Positions 15,509 through 24,727 are shown, counted from the first letter of the stretch. The stretch is 64,000 bases of DNA from Halorubrum sp. BV1 (GCF_000746205.1 NZ_KN050825.1:124001-188000), one strand, 5' to 3'. Notes: a model not told the origin generated them from the letters alone. A program made the numbers and translations.

Positions 15509-17989
15509 ATGTCGCGGTCGCTCGGCGAGCAGACCGAGGCGTGGACGCGGCGGCTCAACGACGCTATCGTCGACAGCCCGCGCCGAGTCATCGTCATCTT
15601 CCTCGTGCTCACGCTGGTGTTCGCCGGCGGAATCGGGCTCGTCAGCACGGACACCGAAGCGACCGACTCGTTCACCGAAGACCTCGACGAGCAGGAGGCG
15701 CTCGACGCCGTCAATCAGGAGTTCGAAGACCCGTTCGAACCGGAACGCGAGTCCACGCAGCTCATCCACTCGGGCAGTAACGTCCTGACGAAAGAGGCGC
15801 TTCTCAGGGACCTCCGGGTCTTAGAGGAGATAGAGTCGCGAGACGACCTCCGCGTCGCCTCCGCGAACGGCCCGGCCACGGTCGTCGCCCAACGGCTCGA
15901 CCCGACGGCGACCACGGCGGCCGAACAGCGGCGCGCAGTCGAGTCGACGAGCGCGACCCGCGTCAGACAGGTCGTTCGCGACCTCTCGGAGAACCCGCGG
16001 TTCACGGGGACGCTCGCGACGGACTTCAATCCGACGAGCGCGAGCGCCTCTGCGTCTATCACGGTCGTCTCACACGACGTTCCGGCCGGATTCTCGTCGG
16101 GAGACCTCCAGGAGATCCAGACGTCGATCCGGTCCATCGCGGCTGATCAGCCCGGCGAGATAACGGCGTTCGGCAGCGGCGTGACGAACGCCGAGACGGC
16201 GAACGTCATCGGTGACTCGCTCACCATCGTGATGCCCGTCGTCGTGCTGCTGCTGTTGTTGTTCTTAGTCGTCGCCTACCGCGACCCGATCGACCTCGCG
16301 CTCGGGCTGTTGTCGCTTTTGATGACCGTCATCTGGACGTTCGGGTTCCTCGGCTTTTCGGGAATCCCGTTCAGCCAGCAGCTCATCGCGGTTCCCGTGC
16401 TGTTGCTCGCGGTCGGGGTGGACTTCGGGATCCACATCATCAACCGCTACCGCGAGGAGGTCGTCGACGGCTACGAGGCCACGGAGGCGATGCGCGAGGC
16501 GAACAACCAGTTGATGATCGCCTTCATCATCGTCACCGTGACGACCGTGTTCGGGTTCGGCGCGAACGTTATCTCCGATCTCGGACCGATCCGAAACATG
16601 GGGCTCGCCTCCGCGATCGGGATCGTCTTCACCTTCCTGATATTCGGGCTGTTCCTCCCGGCGGCGAAGCTGGAGGTCGACCGGTTCCGAGAGCGGTACG
16701 GCGTCCCCGAGTTCAACTCCGCGCCGATCTCATCGGAAGACTCGACGCTCGGAAAGCTCCTGGCGTTCCCGGCGCAGGTCAGCCGGTACGCCCCGATCGC
16801 GTTCGTCGTCGTGTTACTCGTCACGGGAGGAATGACCGCGGCGTACGGCAGCGGCGTGGACACGTCCTTCGAGACGGAGGACTTCCTCCCGCCCGAAGAA
16901 CAGCCCGACTACATGACCGGGCTCCCTGAACCGTTCGCGCCGAGCGAGTACACCGTCACCGAGACGCTGAACCTCCTCGAAGACCGCTTCTCGACGAACC
17001 AGGATCAGTCGGTGAAGTTGTACGTCGAGGGGAACTTCGAGGAGGGCCACGCGCTGGAGGCGCTCGCGGACCCGAACGACGACCCGCCGGGCGCGCTCGC
17101 CGTCGGCGACGGCGGGAGCGCCCAACCGACCAGCATCGTGACGGTGATTCGGGCACACGCCGATCGGGACCCCGAGTTCGCCGCGCTGGTCGCCCGCAAC
17201 GACGTCGACGGCGACGGGATCCCCGACCGCAACCTCGCCCGGATCTACGACGTGCTCTTCGCCTCGTCGGCCGGCGACCGCGCGGAGCAGTATCTCACGC
17301 CGGACCGGCGGAGCGCACAGGTCGACTACGCGATCGATTCGAGCGCCTCACAGGGCGAAGCCGCCGTCGACGCCCGCGAGTTCGCGGACGAGTTCCGGTT
17401 CGAGACGACCGCGACCGGCCAGCTCGTCGTCTTCGACGCGGTGACGGACATCATCTTCAACTCCGCGATCCAGGGGCTGATCCTCGCGATGGCGCTGACG
17501 GGAGTGTTCCTCGTCATCGCGTACGCCACCTTGGAGGGCAAACCGCTCCTCGGGATCGTGAACCTCTTTCCGATCTTGATCGCGATCGCGTTCCTGCTCG
17601 GAACGATGCGGTACCTCGGGATGTCGCTAAACGCGCTCACGGCGACGATCCTCTCCATCTCGATCGGACTCGGAATCGCCTACTCGGTGCACGCGACTCA
17701 CCGGTTCATCGACGAGTTCAACGCGGGCGCGGACGCCTACGAGTCGATGATAATCACGCTCTCGGGGACCGGCGGTGCCCTGCTCGGGAGCATGCTCACG
17801 ACCTCGCTCGGGACGGGCGCGCTCGCGCTCGCCATCACCCCGGTTCTCGGCGACTTCGGCCTGCTGATGGCACTGAGCGTTGTCTACTCGTTCGTGTTCA
17901 CGATCGTCGCCCTCCCTCCCGCGGTGCTGCTGTGGGAGCGGTATCACGGCGCGTGGGACGGTCTCGCGGTGCGCGTGACGGGAGCCTAG
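15509..17989 (+). CDS. MMPL/RND family transporter
   Basis: An 826-residue export protein of the RND superfamily (COG1033 type). The layout is one helix near residues 28-48, an ectodomain (50-230), five helices (VMPVVVLLLLLFLVVAYRDP onward), a second N-terminal-type helix (AFVVVLLVTGGMTAAYGSG), a second ectodomain and a final five-helix bundle. Polar residues in the fourth helix (AVGVDFGIHIINRYREE and SIGLGIAYSVHATHRF) correspond to the proton-relay position of the family. The gene starts 3 bases after the COG1361 stop. Substrates may be lipids, hydrophobic compounds or cell-surface components; the TetR gene upstream suggests inducible export. Its stop overlaps that of the convergent cetZ gene. 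Confidence 0.9.
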   Translation: MSRSLGEQTEAWTRRLNDAIVDSPRRVIVIFLVLTLVFAGGIGLVSTDTEATDSFTEDLDEQEALDAVNQEFEDPFEPERESTQLIHSGSNVLTKEALLRDLRVLEEIESRDDLRVASANGPATVVAQRLDPTATTAAEQRRAVESTSATRVRQVVRDLSENPRFTGTLATDFNPTSASASASITVVSHDVPAGFSSGDLQEIQTSIRSIAADQPGEITAFGSGVTNAETANVIGDSLTIVMPVVVLLLLLFLVVAYRDPIDLALGLLSLLMTVIWTFGFLGFSGIPFSQQLIAVPVLLLAVGVDFGIHIINRYREEVVDGYEATEAMREANNQLMIAFIIVTVTTVFGFGANVISDLGPIRNMGLASAIGIVFTFLIFGLFLPAAKLEVDRFRERYGVPEFNSAPISSEDSTLGKLLAFPAQVSRYAPIAFVVVLLVTGGMTAAYGSGVDTSFETEDFLPPEEQPDYMTGLPEPFAPSEYTVTETLNLLEDRFSTNQDQSVKLYVEGNFEEGHALEALADPNDDPPGALAVGDGGSAQPTSIVTVIRAHADRDPEFAALVARNDVDGDGIPDRNLARIYDVLFASSAGDRAEQYLTPDRRSAQVDYAIDSSASQGEAAVDAREFADEFRFETTATGQLVVFDAVTDIIFNSAIQGLILAMALTGVFLVIAYATLEGKPLLGIVNLFPILIAIAFLLGTMRYLGMSLNALTATILSISIGLGIAYSVHATHRFIDEFNAGADAYESMIITLSGTGGALLGSMLTTSLGTGALALAITPVLGDFGLLMALSVVYSFVFTIVALPPAVLLWERYHGAWDGLAVRVTGA

Positions 17990-19455
17990 CTCCCCGCGTC
18001 GTCGTCCGTCGCGTCGTCGGTGAATTCGAAGTCGTGATCGCGCGTCGTGGCGTCGCGGTCGTCTCCATCTGGTTGTCTCCCGTCCGGTTCGCCCGTGTCG
18101 GTCGCGACGGGGTCGACGTCGGCGGTTCCGCCGTCGGTGTCGGTGACGGGTGCGTCGGCCGCGTCCGCATCGCTCGCGCCGGCCGTATCCTCACTGCTCG
18201 CATCGATCGCGTCCGCATCGCCCGCGCCGGCCGCATCCTCACTGCTCGGGTCGAACGCGGCCGCTTCCGTCGCCCGCGCCTGTAGCTCCTCGATCCGCGG
18301 AACCGAGGTCACGTTGGCGAAGAGCACCGTCGCGGTGATCGTCTCCGCGTCGGGCAGCGGCTCGTCGCCGGCGAGCACCTCCACGGTCCCCGTCTCCTCC
18401 TCGAGGAGGTACCGCCCCGTCTCAAACCCCTTCCGTGAGATCGCCGAGGGGGGACCCGAGAGGATCAACAGCGCGCGATCGGTCGACCCGATGTCACAGG
18501 GCAGCGTCAGAGCGGAGTTGAGCGCCTGTTGGACCAGCCGCTTGACCGTCGCCGCGTCGGTCTCGTGACCGCCGCGAGTGTCGTCTGCGAGCCCGAGAAG
18601 TCGAAGCAGGCGATCGATCCAGCCCGACGAGTCGGTATCGATGGTGACCGTCTCGCGGCCGATAGAAGCGATGCCGCCGACATCGAGCGTCCGCCGGATG
18701 TCGGCGGGGTCGATCCGCATTTCGGAGGGAGAGGTTGGGTCGCGCTCGCCGGCACCAAACAGCCCCACGATCCGCGTCGCGATCGCGTCGTTGATCGCGT
18801 CGTAGCGGTCCGACACGGGATCTTCGCCGTGTCGCCACGCCTCGTTGTCGACCGGGAAGACGGCGTCGGCGAGCGGGACGAGCGTCCGGATCCCGCGGGC
18901 GGCAGTCAGCGCTCGCCGGTCGGACTCGGTCGACGCCGGGAGGACGCCGAGCGCGTACACCGGGCTCTCGTGGACCGCCTGCAGCTCCTCGACTATCACG
19001 CTCCCGACGCCGGAGCCCGTCCCGCCGCCGAGCCCCGCGACGACCATCGTCGCCGCAACCTCCGTCTCGTCGATCTGATCCAGCGCGCGGCGGATCTCCG
19101 GGAGGTCAGTCGTGGCGACGTCGGCACCGACCTCCGGGTCGCCGCCGACGCCGGGACGTTCGGCGGTTGAGCCTCCCGCCGCACCGCTAACGTCCGCCTC
19201 GTCGCGGCCTGCAGCGGTGGAATCCGTCCCGTCCGTGTCGTCCGGGACGCGCTGGGTGACGGCCGGGTGCGTGTCGCCGATCAGGACCTGCCGCTCGTCC
19301 GGGATCGACTCGGTCTCGTCGAACGCGTGCGCCGCGGTGTTGAACGCGAGGACGTTCCCCTCGGTGAACCACCGGCCCGTCTCCGCCTCGGCTGCGACCA
19401 GCCGGTCGACGATCCGCGTGCCGGCGTCACCGACGCCGATCAGCGCGAGTTTCAT
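17986..19455 (-). CDS. cetZ: CetZ-family tubulin-like GTPase with long acidic tail
   Basis: A 489-residue member of the CetZ group of the tubulin/FtsZ superfamily, which in haloarchaea controls cell shape and motility. The GTP-binding signature GGGTGSG is intact (VVAGLGGGTGSGVGSV) and the N-terminal MKLALIGVGDAGTRIVDR loop is present. Compared with its upstream neighbour it has a roughly 35-residue insert (about residues 78-107, Asp/Gly/Ala-rich) before the EVGADVATTDLPE segment and a C-terminal acidic tail of about 95 residues with imperfect repeats (ASSEDTAGASDAD type). It is transcribed after the first cetZ gene with a 78-base gap, probably as an operon. The paralogue number (CetZ1, 2...) cannot be assigned. 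Confidence 0.88.
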   Translation of the reverse strand: MKLALIGVGDAGTRIVDRLVAAEAETGRWFTEGNVLAFNTAAHAFDETESIPDERQVLIGDTHPAVTQRVPDDTDGTDSTAAGRDEADVSGAAGGSTAERPGVGGDPEVGADVATTDLPEIRRALDQIDETEVAATMVVAGLGGGTGSGVGSVIVEELQAVHESPVYALGVLPASTESDRRALTAARGIRTLVPLADAVFPVDNEAWRHGEDPVSDRYDAINDAIATRIVGLFGAGERDPTSPSEMRIDPADIRRTLDVGGIASIGRETVTIDTDSSGWIDRLLRLLGLADDTRGGHETDAATVKRLVQQALNSALTLPCDIGSTDRALLILSGPPSAISRKGFETGRYLLEEETGTVEVLAGDEPLPDAETITATVLFANVTSVPRIEELQARATEAAAFDPSSEDAAGAGDADAIDASSEDTAGASDADAADAPVTDTDGGTADVDPVATDTGEPDGRQPDGDDRDATTRDHDFEFTDDATDDDAGS

Positions 19456-19533
19456 GCGCCCCTCGCCGCCGTCTGTCCGGACCGAGGCGTTCTCTCGGGC
19501 CGCCGCGGCCGCTCGGACCGTCGATTCCGATCG

Positions 19534-20706
19534 TCAGACGATCGGGTCGAGGTCATTGTTGTCGTCGGTGATCAGCGACTCGATCTCCTCGTCGCGGACC
19601 GCGTCCAGCTCGCGGATCTTGTTTTGCGCGTCGACGGCCTGATTCTGGATCTCGTCGATCCGGGGCGTCTCCGTGACGTTCGAGAGCAGGACGACCGCCG
19701 CGAGCGTCGAGGAGCCCGGGCGGGGGTCGTCGCCGGCGAGCACGTCGACGGTGTCGGCCTCGTTCTCTAGCCACTCGCGGGCGGACTCGACGCCCTTCCG
19801 GGAGATGACCTCCGGCGGCCCGGCGAAGACGATGAGCGCGCGGTCGGCGCTCGATACGTCACAGGGGACGGTGAGCCGAGAGTTGACGGCCCGGCGAACG
19901 AGCCCTTTGATCTTGGCCGCGTCCGTCGACTCCGCCTGCGGCTCCTCTGCGTCGTTGAACTTCGAGAGCAGCCCCTCCTTGGGGACCTCGAGGTCGGTCG
20001 ACGCGTAGCCGATCGAGGAGACGCCGCCGACGTCGAGGGTGCGCATGATGTCGCTGGAGTCCATCGCGTTCTCGCCGACGTCCGATTCGTCGACCTCGCC
20101 GGCCGCGAGCAGAGTGACGATCCGGGTCGCGAGCTCCCGGTTCATCTCGGCGTACCCCTGCTCTATCGTCTGACCGCGGGAGCGCCACGCGTCGTTGTCG
20201 AACGCGATGAAGTTGTCGACCTTGGTGACGAACGACTGCAGCGAGCGGGCGGCGTTGAGCGCTGGGCGGCCGCCCTCGTACTGGCCGGGAAGCACGCCCA
20301 GCCCGTAGATCGGCTCGTCGTACATCTTCTGTAGCTCCTCGATCACGACCGGCGCGGCTCCGCTCCCCGTCCCGCCGCCGAGGCCGGCCGCGACGAGCAC
20401 CGCGTCGACCTCGTGTATCTCGATGTCGTCGAACACGCGGCGGATCTCGTCGATGTCGGTTTTGGCCACCTCGGCCCCGATCTCGGCGTCGCCGCCGACG
20501 CCGTGTCCGCGAGCCTTTTTGTGGGTGTCGCCGATGAGGACTCGGCGGTCGTCGGGGATGTTCTCCGGCTTGGCGAGGTCGGTCCGGGCCGTGTTGATGA
20601 CGAGGGCGTGCCGACAGAGGTCTCGGCCGGTCTCGACCTCGAACTCGATCATCTGGTCGATGAGCTTGCTGCCGGCGTTGCCGACGCCGATGGTCGCGAG
20701 CTTCAT
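19534..20706 (-). CDS. cetZ: CetZ-family tubulin-like GTPase
   Basis: A 390-residue CetZ protein, the size usual for the family. Features are MKLATIGVGNAGSKLIDQ at the N-terminus, the AGLGGGTGSGAAP tubulin signature, DEPIYGLGVLPG, and FDNDAWRSRGQTIEQGY; all are CetZ-type rather than FtsZ-type. The frame stays open for another 120 codons upstream, but the conserved MKLA start at 20706 marks the true beginning. An ACTTAATA box centred near 20826 is the nearest clear promoter and would give a leader of about 95 bases. It precedes the second cetZ on the same strand; the pair may form mixed polymers, which is inference. Confidence 0.92.
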   Translation of the reverse strand: MKLATIGVGNAGSKLIDQMIEFEVETGRDLCRHALVINTARTDLAKPENIPDDRRVLIGDTHKKARGHGVGGDAEIGAEVAKTDIDEIRRVFDDIEIHEVDAVLVAAGLGGGTGSGAAPVVIEELQKMYDEPIYGLGVLPGQYEGGRPALNAARSLQSFVTKVDNFIAFDNDAWRSRGQTIEQGYAEMNRELATRIVTLLAAGEVDESDVGENAMDSSDIMRTLDVGGVSSIGYASTDLEVPKEGLLSKFNDAEEPQAESTDAAKIKGLVRRAVNSRLTVPCDVSSADRALIVFAGPPEVISRKGVESAREWLENEADTVDVLAGDDPRPGSSTLAAVVLLSNVTETPRIDEIQNQAVDAQNKIRELDAVRDEEIESLITDDNNDLDPIV

Positions 20707-20821
20707 CGGTCGGTCCTCCGCGGTTGGTCTGTGTAGTGTGAATGCGGCTGTCGTCCGGCGCGGTCGGTACGGACGCGGATCTCGGTGTTCATGGGGTTGT
20801 TGAACGTCTCGTACTCGACGC

Positions 20822-20830
20822 GTATTAAGT
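20822..20830 (-). promoter_or_regulatory. Probable promoter of cetZ pair
   Basis: On the minus strand this reads ACTTAATAC, the only good box A between the first cetZ and the divergent DoxX-like gene. It is 120 bases from the ATG, so the mRNA would have a long leader. Confidence 0.4.
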
Positions 20831-20929
20831 TGTGTCAGACGCGAGAGCCCGCGTCGGGCGAGCGCGTCCGGACGCGCGCCTGTCTCGGAAACGGATCCGT
20901 TAACACCGCGACAGCCTTCGATCGAGTAG

Positions 20930-21361
20930 ATGGAAGAGACAGACGAGACCTCGGCGAGTACCGCCGACGCGCAGACCGACACCGACTCACGCGATCCCGC
21001 ACCACTCATCGGCCGACTGCTCTTCGCCGGCGGGCTGTTCGCGCTTGCGGTCCGAAACCTCACCAACCTCGACGGTCGGATCGCCTACGCGGACGCCAAG
21101 GGTGTCCCCAAAGCCGACGCGCTGGTTCCCGCCGCGAGCGGTCTCCTCCTCGGCGGTAGCCTCGGCATCGGTGCCTGGAAGCTCCCGAAGCTCTCCGCGG
21201 GCAGCATCGCCGCCTTCTTCGCCGGCGTCACGCCGGTCATGCACGACTTCTGGGCGGCCGACGACGACTCGCGCGACGAAGAACTCACGTCGTTCCTCCA
21301 GAACCTGACGCTGTTCGGTGCCGCGGTCGCGTTTTTCACCCGCGCCGGCGGCGACGAGTGA
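20930..21361 (+). CDS. DoxX-like membrane protein
   Basis: A 143-residue protein with an acidic N-terminal 25 residues and four hydrophobic segments. The segment IGRLLFAGGLFALAVRNLTNLDGRI and the later TPVMHDFWAADD match the DoxX family layout (small quinone-linked or uncharacterised redox membrane proteins). A GTTAAC box sits about 28 bases before the ATG at 20930, giving a leaderless mRNA. Function is unknown; DoxX was first named from a thiosulfate:quinone oxidoreductase, but most members have no proven role. Confidence 0.75.
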   Translation: MEETDETSASTADAQTDTDSRDPAPLIGRLLFAGGLFALAVRNLTNLDGRIAYADAKGVPKADALVPAASGLLLGGSLGIGAWKLPKLSAGSIAAFFAGVTPVMHDFWAADDDSRDEELTSFLQNLTLFGAAVAFFTRAGGDE

Positions 21362-21481
21362 ACTCGCGGGTACGTCCGCCCGCCGATAGGGCTGCCCCGG
21401 AGAGACCGTGACCGGCACGAGTATTCTCCAGAGAGCACACAGATAAGAACGCTCTTGACCGTCCGCGATGGACGGAGCGGC

Positions 21482-21724
21482 ATGCCGAAAATCAGCGTGG
21501 AGATACCCGCCGAACTGCTCGCCGACCTTGACGACCACGTCGGCGACGACGGAAAGTTCGTGAACCGCAGCGACGCCGTCCGCGCGTCGATCCGCAAGAC
21601 GCTGGACGTGCTCGACGAGATCGACGCGCGCCACGACCGTCTGGAGAGCGGAGCGGCCGACTCCGACGGACCGACCGACCGCGACGGGCAAGCGGATCGC
21701 GACGGAGCGAAGACCGATGAGTAG
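21482..21724 (+). CDS. Ribbon-helix-helix DNA-binding protein
   Basis: An 80-residue CopG/Arc-type regulator. The RHH fold is clear: the strand PKISVEIPAEL, helix LADLDDHVGDD, and second helix NRSDAVRASIRKTLDVLDEID. A charged disordered tail of about 25 residues follows. The ATG at 21482 opens directly on the DNA-contacting strand, so it is preferred over an in-frame ATG nine codons upstream. Its stop overlaps the start of the queuosine-precursor transporter by 8 bases, so the two are co-translated; the regulator may control that transporter, though RHH genes are often simply adjacent. Confidence 0.87.
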   Translation: MPKISVEIPAELLADLDDHVGDDGKFVNRSDAVRASIRKTLDVLDEIDARHDRLESGAADSDGPTDRDGQADRDGAKTDE

Positions 21725-22442
21725 CCGCGCGGACGGCCTCGCCGGAACCGACGGCCCTTTCGCTGTCGACCCGCTGGACCGGTCCGCGGTGGCCGCAATC
21801 GCGCTCGTCACGCTGTTTACCGTCGCGCTCGCGACGGCGCAGCTCACCGCCGCGAAGGTGATCGCGCTGCCGCTTCCCGTCGCGATCCCCGTCGTCGGGG
21901 CGGAGATCACGCTGCCGGGTGCCGCTCTCGCGTACGCGCTCACGTTCCTCGCGTCCGACTGTTACGCCGAGCTGTACGGCCGCCGCGCGACGCAGGTCGT
22001 CGTCAACGTCGCCTTTCTCGCGAACTTCCTCGTGCTCGCGCTCGTGTGGTCGACGCTCGCCGCGCCCGGCGTGAACCCTGAGATATCGGCCGCGTTCGAG
22101 ACCGCGCTCGGCCCCGCGACCAACATCGTCGCCGGGAGCCTGCTCGCGTACGTCGTGAGTCAGAACTGGGACGTGTTCGTCTTCCACGCGATCCGCGAGC
22201 GCACCGGCAGCAGCCTGCTGTGGCTTCGGAACATCGCGTCGACCGCCACCAGTCAGGCGCTCGACACCGCGATCTTCGTCGGCGTCGCGTTCTACGCGGC
22301 CCCGACTCTGCTCGGCGTCGGCTCGCCGCTGCCGCCCGCCGTTCTGCTCGCGCTCGGCCTCGGTCAGTACCTCCTGAAGGTCGCGATCGCCCTCCTCGAT
22401 ACGCCGATAGTCTACCTCGTCGTCGGGTTCGTCAGCGAGTGA
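21717..22442 (+). CDS. Queuosine/archaeosine precursor (preQ0) transporter, DUF165
   Basis: A 241-residue membrane protein of the YhhQ/COG1738 family, which in bacteria imports preQ0 or preQ1. Visible features are about six helices, the AKVIALPLPVAIPVVGAEITLPG segment, LASDCYAELYGRR, SQNWDVFVFHAIRERT and the WLRNIASTATSQALDTAIF block that defines the family. In Archaea the precursor feeds archaeosine (G+ at tRNA position 15), so salvage of preQ0 is the likely role. The ATG at 21717 lies inside the end of the RHH gene. Confidence 0.88.
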   Translation: MSSRADGLAGTDGPFAVDPLDRSAVAAIALVTLFTVALATAQLTAAKVIALPLPVAIPVVGAEITLPGAALAYALTFLASDCYAELYGRRATQVVVNVAFLANFLVLALVWSTLAAPGVNPEISAAFETALGPATNIVAGSLLAYVVSQNWDVFVFHAIRERTGSSLLWLRNIASTATSQALDTAIFVGVAFYAAPTLLGVGSPLPPAVLLALGLGQYLLKVAIALLDTPIVYLVVGFVSE

Positions 22443-22487
22443 CCGGCGCTCGACGACGCAATCGGACGGCGGCCGCCGGCGCAAGAG

Positions 22488-22494
22488 ACTTATC
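22488..22494 (+). promoter_or_regulatory. TATA box of zincin-like gene
   Basis: ACTTATC is centred about 29 bases before the ATG at 22520. Confidence 0.6.
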
Positions 22495-22519
22495 GGCCGC
22501 ACCCGTGTGAGATATACAC

Positions 22520-23251
22520 ATGGACCTCCGCGTGCAGGGAGACGTCCCTCCCGATCCGTTCCTCGGTGCCGCAGACCTGTTCGAGACCGAGTGCTCGCTC
22601 GCCGATCCCGTCCAAGTGAAGGTGCGGGAAGACCCCGACGAGCGGACGTGGGCCGGTCACTACGACGGCTACCACGTCTTGAACGTCTCGAAGCGCGCCG
22701 CCACGAGCGCGATGGCCCGCGAGCTGGCGGTCCACGAACTCTCGCACATGGCCCGCTACGAGGAGGGCCACGCCTCGCACGTCCAGTCGACGGAGGAGGC
22801 GCTGTACCTGGGTCTCTCCGGCGAGCGCGTCGAGCGTCGAAAGCTCGCGCATTGCTACCAGATCGCAAACCACATGAAAGACATCTACGCCGACGACATC
22901 ACGCTCTCGGTCGCGCCCGCCGACAAACTCTTGGGCTTCCTCGAATCGACCCTCGCGGCCGCCGTCGCCGACAGGCCGACCGCCTCGCGTGACGGCTCGC
23001 CGCCCGTAACGGCCGGAGCGGACCCGGAGATCACCGCCGTCAACGCCGCCTTCGCGCTCGCGTTAGTCGAGCGCCACGACATCGCCGGCCCGGGTCACCG
23101 GATCTACGACCTCGCGCGGGCCGCCGGCAGCGACACCGACGCGGTCGACGTCGACGCGTTCAAAGAGCGGTTCCTCGCGCTCGGTCCCGACCCCTCCGAG
23201 AGCGACTACCGGAAGGCCCTCGTCGACGCCGCTCGCGCATACGCCATCTGA
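22520..23251 (+). CDS. DUF5781-like protein with HExxH motif
   Basis: A 243-residue soluble haloarchaeal protein. It carries HELSH in LAVHELSHMARYEEGHASH (about residues 73-91), a zincin-type metal-binding motif followed by a further HASH, consistent with a metallopeptidase fold. The rest shows no other recognised domain; the N-terminus (MDLRVQGDVPPDPFLGAADLF) is soluble and there is no signal peptide, so it acts in the cytoplasm. I recall this family as DUF5781 with moderate certainty. Proteolytic activity is inference from the motif only. Three 20-bp repeats lie directly after the stop codon. Confidence 0.72.
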   Translation: MDLRVQGDVPPDPFLGAADLFETECSLADPVQVKVREDPDERTWAGHYDGYHVLNVSKRAATSAMARELAVHELSHMARYEEGHASHVQSTEEALYLGLSGERVERRKLAHCYQIANHMKDIYADDITLSVAPADKLLGFLESTLAAAVADRPTASRDGSPPVTAGADPEITAVNAAFALALVERHDIAGPGHRIYDLARAAGSDTDAVDVDAFKERFLALGPDPSESDYRKALVDAARAYAI

Positions 23252-23309
23252 GAGGTAGAGCTCGCCGTCGAGAGGTAGAGCGTACCGTTGAGAGGTCGCG
23301 GCTCACCGC
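23250..23309 (+). repeat. Three 20-bp tandem repeats after the zincin-like gene
   Basis: Units start GAGAGGT at 23250, 23270 and 23290; the first two share GAGAGGTAGAGC. The first unit begins in the stop codon (TGA) of the zincin-like gene. The array fills the gap before the convergent CNNM gene. Confidence 0.7.
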
Positions 23310-23321
23310 GGCAGCGACCGC

Positions 23322-24707
23322 TCAGGCCGTGTCGTCCGTGGCGGTCTCGGTCCCGTCCGCCTCGCCCGCTGCGGTCGCGTCGCCGTCGTCGACGTCGAGC
23401 ACCGTCACCCGGGCAGACATGATCCGGGTGTTGTCGACGCGCTCGATCCGGATTCGGATCCCGTCGAACTCGATCTGCTCGCCCTCCTCGACGAGGCGGC
23501 CGGCGCGGTTGAACACGAACCCGGCGAGCGTCTCGAACTCCTCGCCCTCCGGCAGGTCGATGCCGAGTAAGTCGTTCACCTCGTCGATGTTCACCTCGCC
23601 CTGCACGACCGCGACGTTCTCCTCGATGAACTCGACGGGCGCGGACTCGTCGCCCTCCAATATCTCGCCGACGATCTCCTCGACCATGTCTTCGAGGGTG
23701 ATGATCCCCTCCGTCGTGCCGAACTCGTCGATCACGGTGACCATCTGGAGGCGATTGTCCTGCATCTCCGCGAGCAGTTCGTCGGCGTTCTTCGACTCGG
23801 GGACGTGCAGCGTCGGCTTGACGACCCGCGCCAGCGACGGATCGCCCTCCGAGTAGCGCAGTTCGCGGACCAGGTCTCGGACGGTCACGACGCCGATGAT
23901 GTTGTCGAGGTTCCCCTCGTACACCGGAACTCGCTCGTGGTCGGCCTGGATGCACGTCTCTATCGCCTCCTCGACGTTCGACTCCTTCGCGACCGCCGTG
24001 ACGTCGAGCCGCGGCGTCATCACCTCCTTGGCGATGGTGTTGTTGAACCGGAAGATCCGGTCCAGCATCTCGCGTTCCTCCTCCTCTATCACGCCCTCGC
24101 GCTCCCCCGTCTCGATGATGTCCTGTATCTCGTCGCGGGTGACGTACGTCGATTCGATGGCCGCGGAGCCGCCGATGACGCTGTTGACGCCCTTGACGAT
24201 GTAATCGAAGATCACCACCAGCGGGTAGAGGGCGTACTCCGAGAGCTTCAGTGGGCGGGCGATCCGCAGCGCCCACGACTCCGTGTTCTCGACGGCGTAC
24301 GATTTCGGCGCGCTCTCGCCGAAGATCAACACGAGCGTCGTGATCCCGAACGTGGACGCGAGGACCGACTGCCCGCGAGAGAGGTAGATCCCGAACAGCG
24401 CGGTCGCGATGGAGGTCATCGCGACGTTGACGATGTTGTTGCCGACGAGGATCGTCACCAGCAGCCGGTGGGGGTTCGCTTTCATCTCGCGGATCGTCTC
24501 CGCGCCCGCGACGCCCTCGTCGACGAGGCTGTCGACGCGGTGTTGCGGGAGCGAGAACATCGCGATCTCAGAGGAGGAGAAAAACGCCGACAGGCCGACT
24601 AACAGGAAGATCGCCAGAATTCCGAGAGCGGCGATCGCGTCCAGCCCCGGCAGCGGAAGCTGGAGGAGGTCGACGGCCGGCGCGCTCGACGACAAGCCCA
24701 TGTTCAT
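23322..24707 (-). CDS. CNNM/CorC-type membrane protein with CBS pair
   Basis: A 461-residue protein of the hemolysin C/CorC (COG1253) family. The order is an N-terminal CNNM (DUF21) domain with about four helices (ILAIFLLVGLSAFFSSSEIAMFSL, residues about 30-190), two CBS domains (about 205-320; VMTPRLDVTAV and QMVTVIDEFGTTEGIITLED), and a CorC_HlyC domain (about 340-430; GEVNIDEVNDLLGIDLP). Homologues are linked to Mg2+/Co2+ or Na+-coupled magnesium transport. The ATG at 24707 lies 24 bases from a GTTAAAG box on the minus strand. Confidence 0.9.
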   Translation of the reverse strand: MNMGLSSSAPAVDLLQLPLPGLDAIAALGILAIFLLVGLSAFFSSSEIAMFSLPQHRVDSLVDEGVAGAETIREMKANPHRLLVTILVGNNIVNVAMTSIATALFGIYLSRGQSVLASTFGITTLVLIFGESAPKSYAVENTESWALRIARPLKLSEYALYPLVVIFDYIVKGVNSVIGGSAAIESTYVTRDEIQDIIETGEREGVIEEEEREMLDRIFRFNNTIAKEVMTPRLDVTAVAKESNVEEAIETCIQADHERVPVYEGNLDNIIGVVTVRDLVRELRYSEGDPSLARVVKPTLHVPESKNADELLAEMQDNRLQMVTVIDEFGTTEGIITLEDMVEEIVGEILEGDESAPVEFIEENVAVVQGEVNIDEVNDLLGIDLPEGEEFETLAGFVFNRAGRLVEEGEQIEFDGIRIRIERVDNTRIMSARVTVLDVDDGDATAAGEADGTETATDDTA

Positions 24708-24727
24708 TCACGTTCCGGCGGCACGGG

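Noticed and set aside
19534..21066. Upstream 120-codon extension of the first cetZ
   Set aside because: The conserved CetZ N-terminus MKLA is at 20706; the extension crosses the promoter of the DoxX-like gene.
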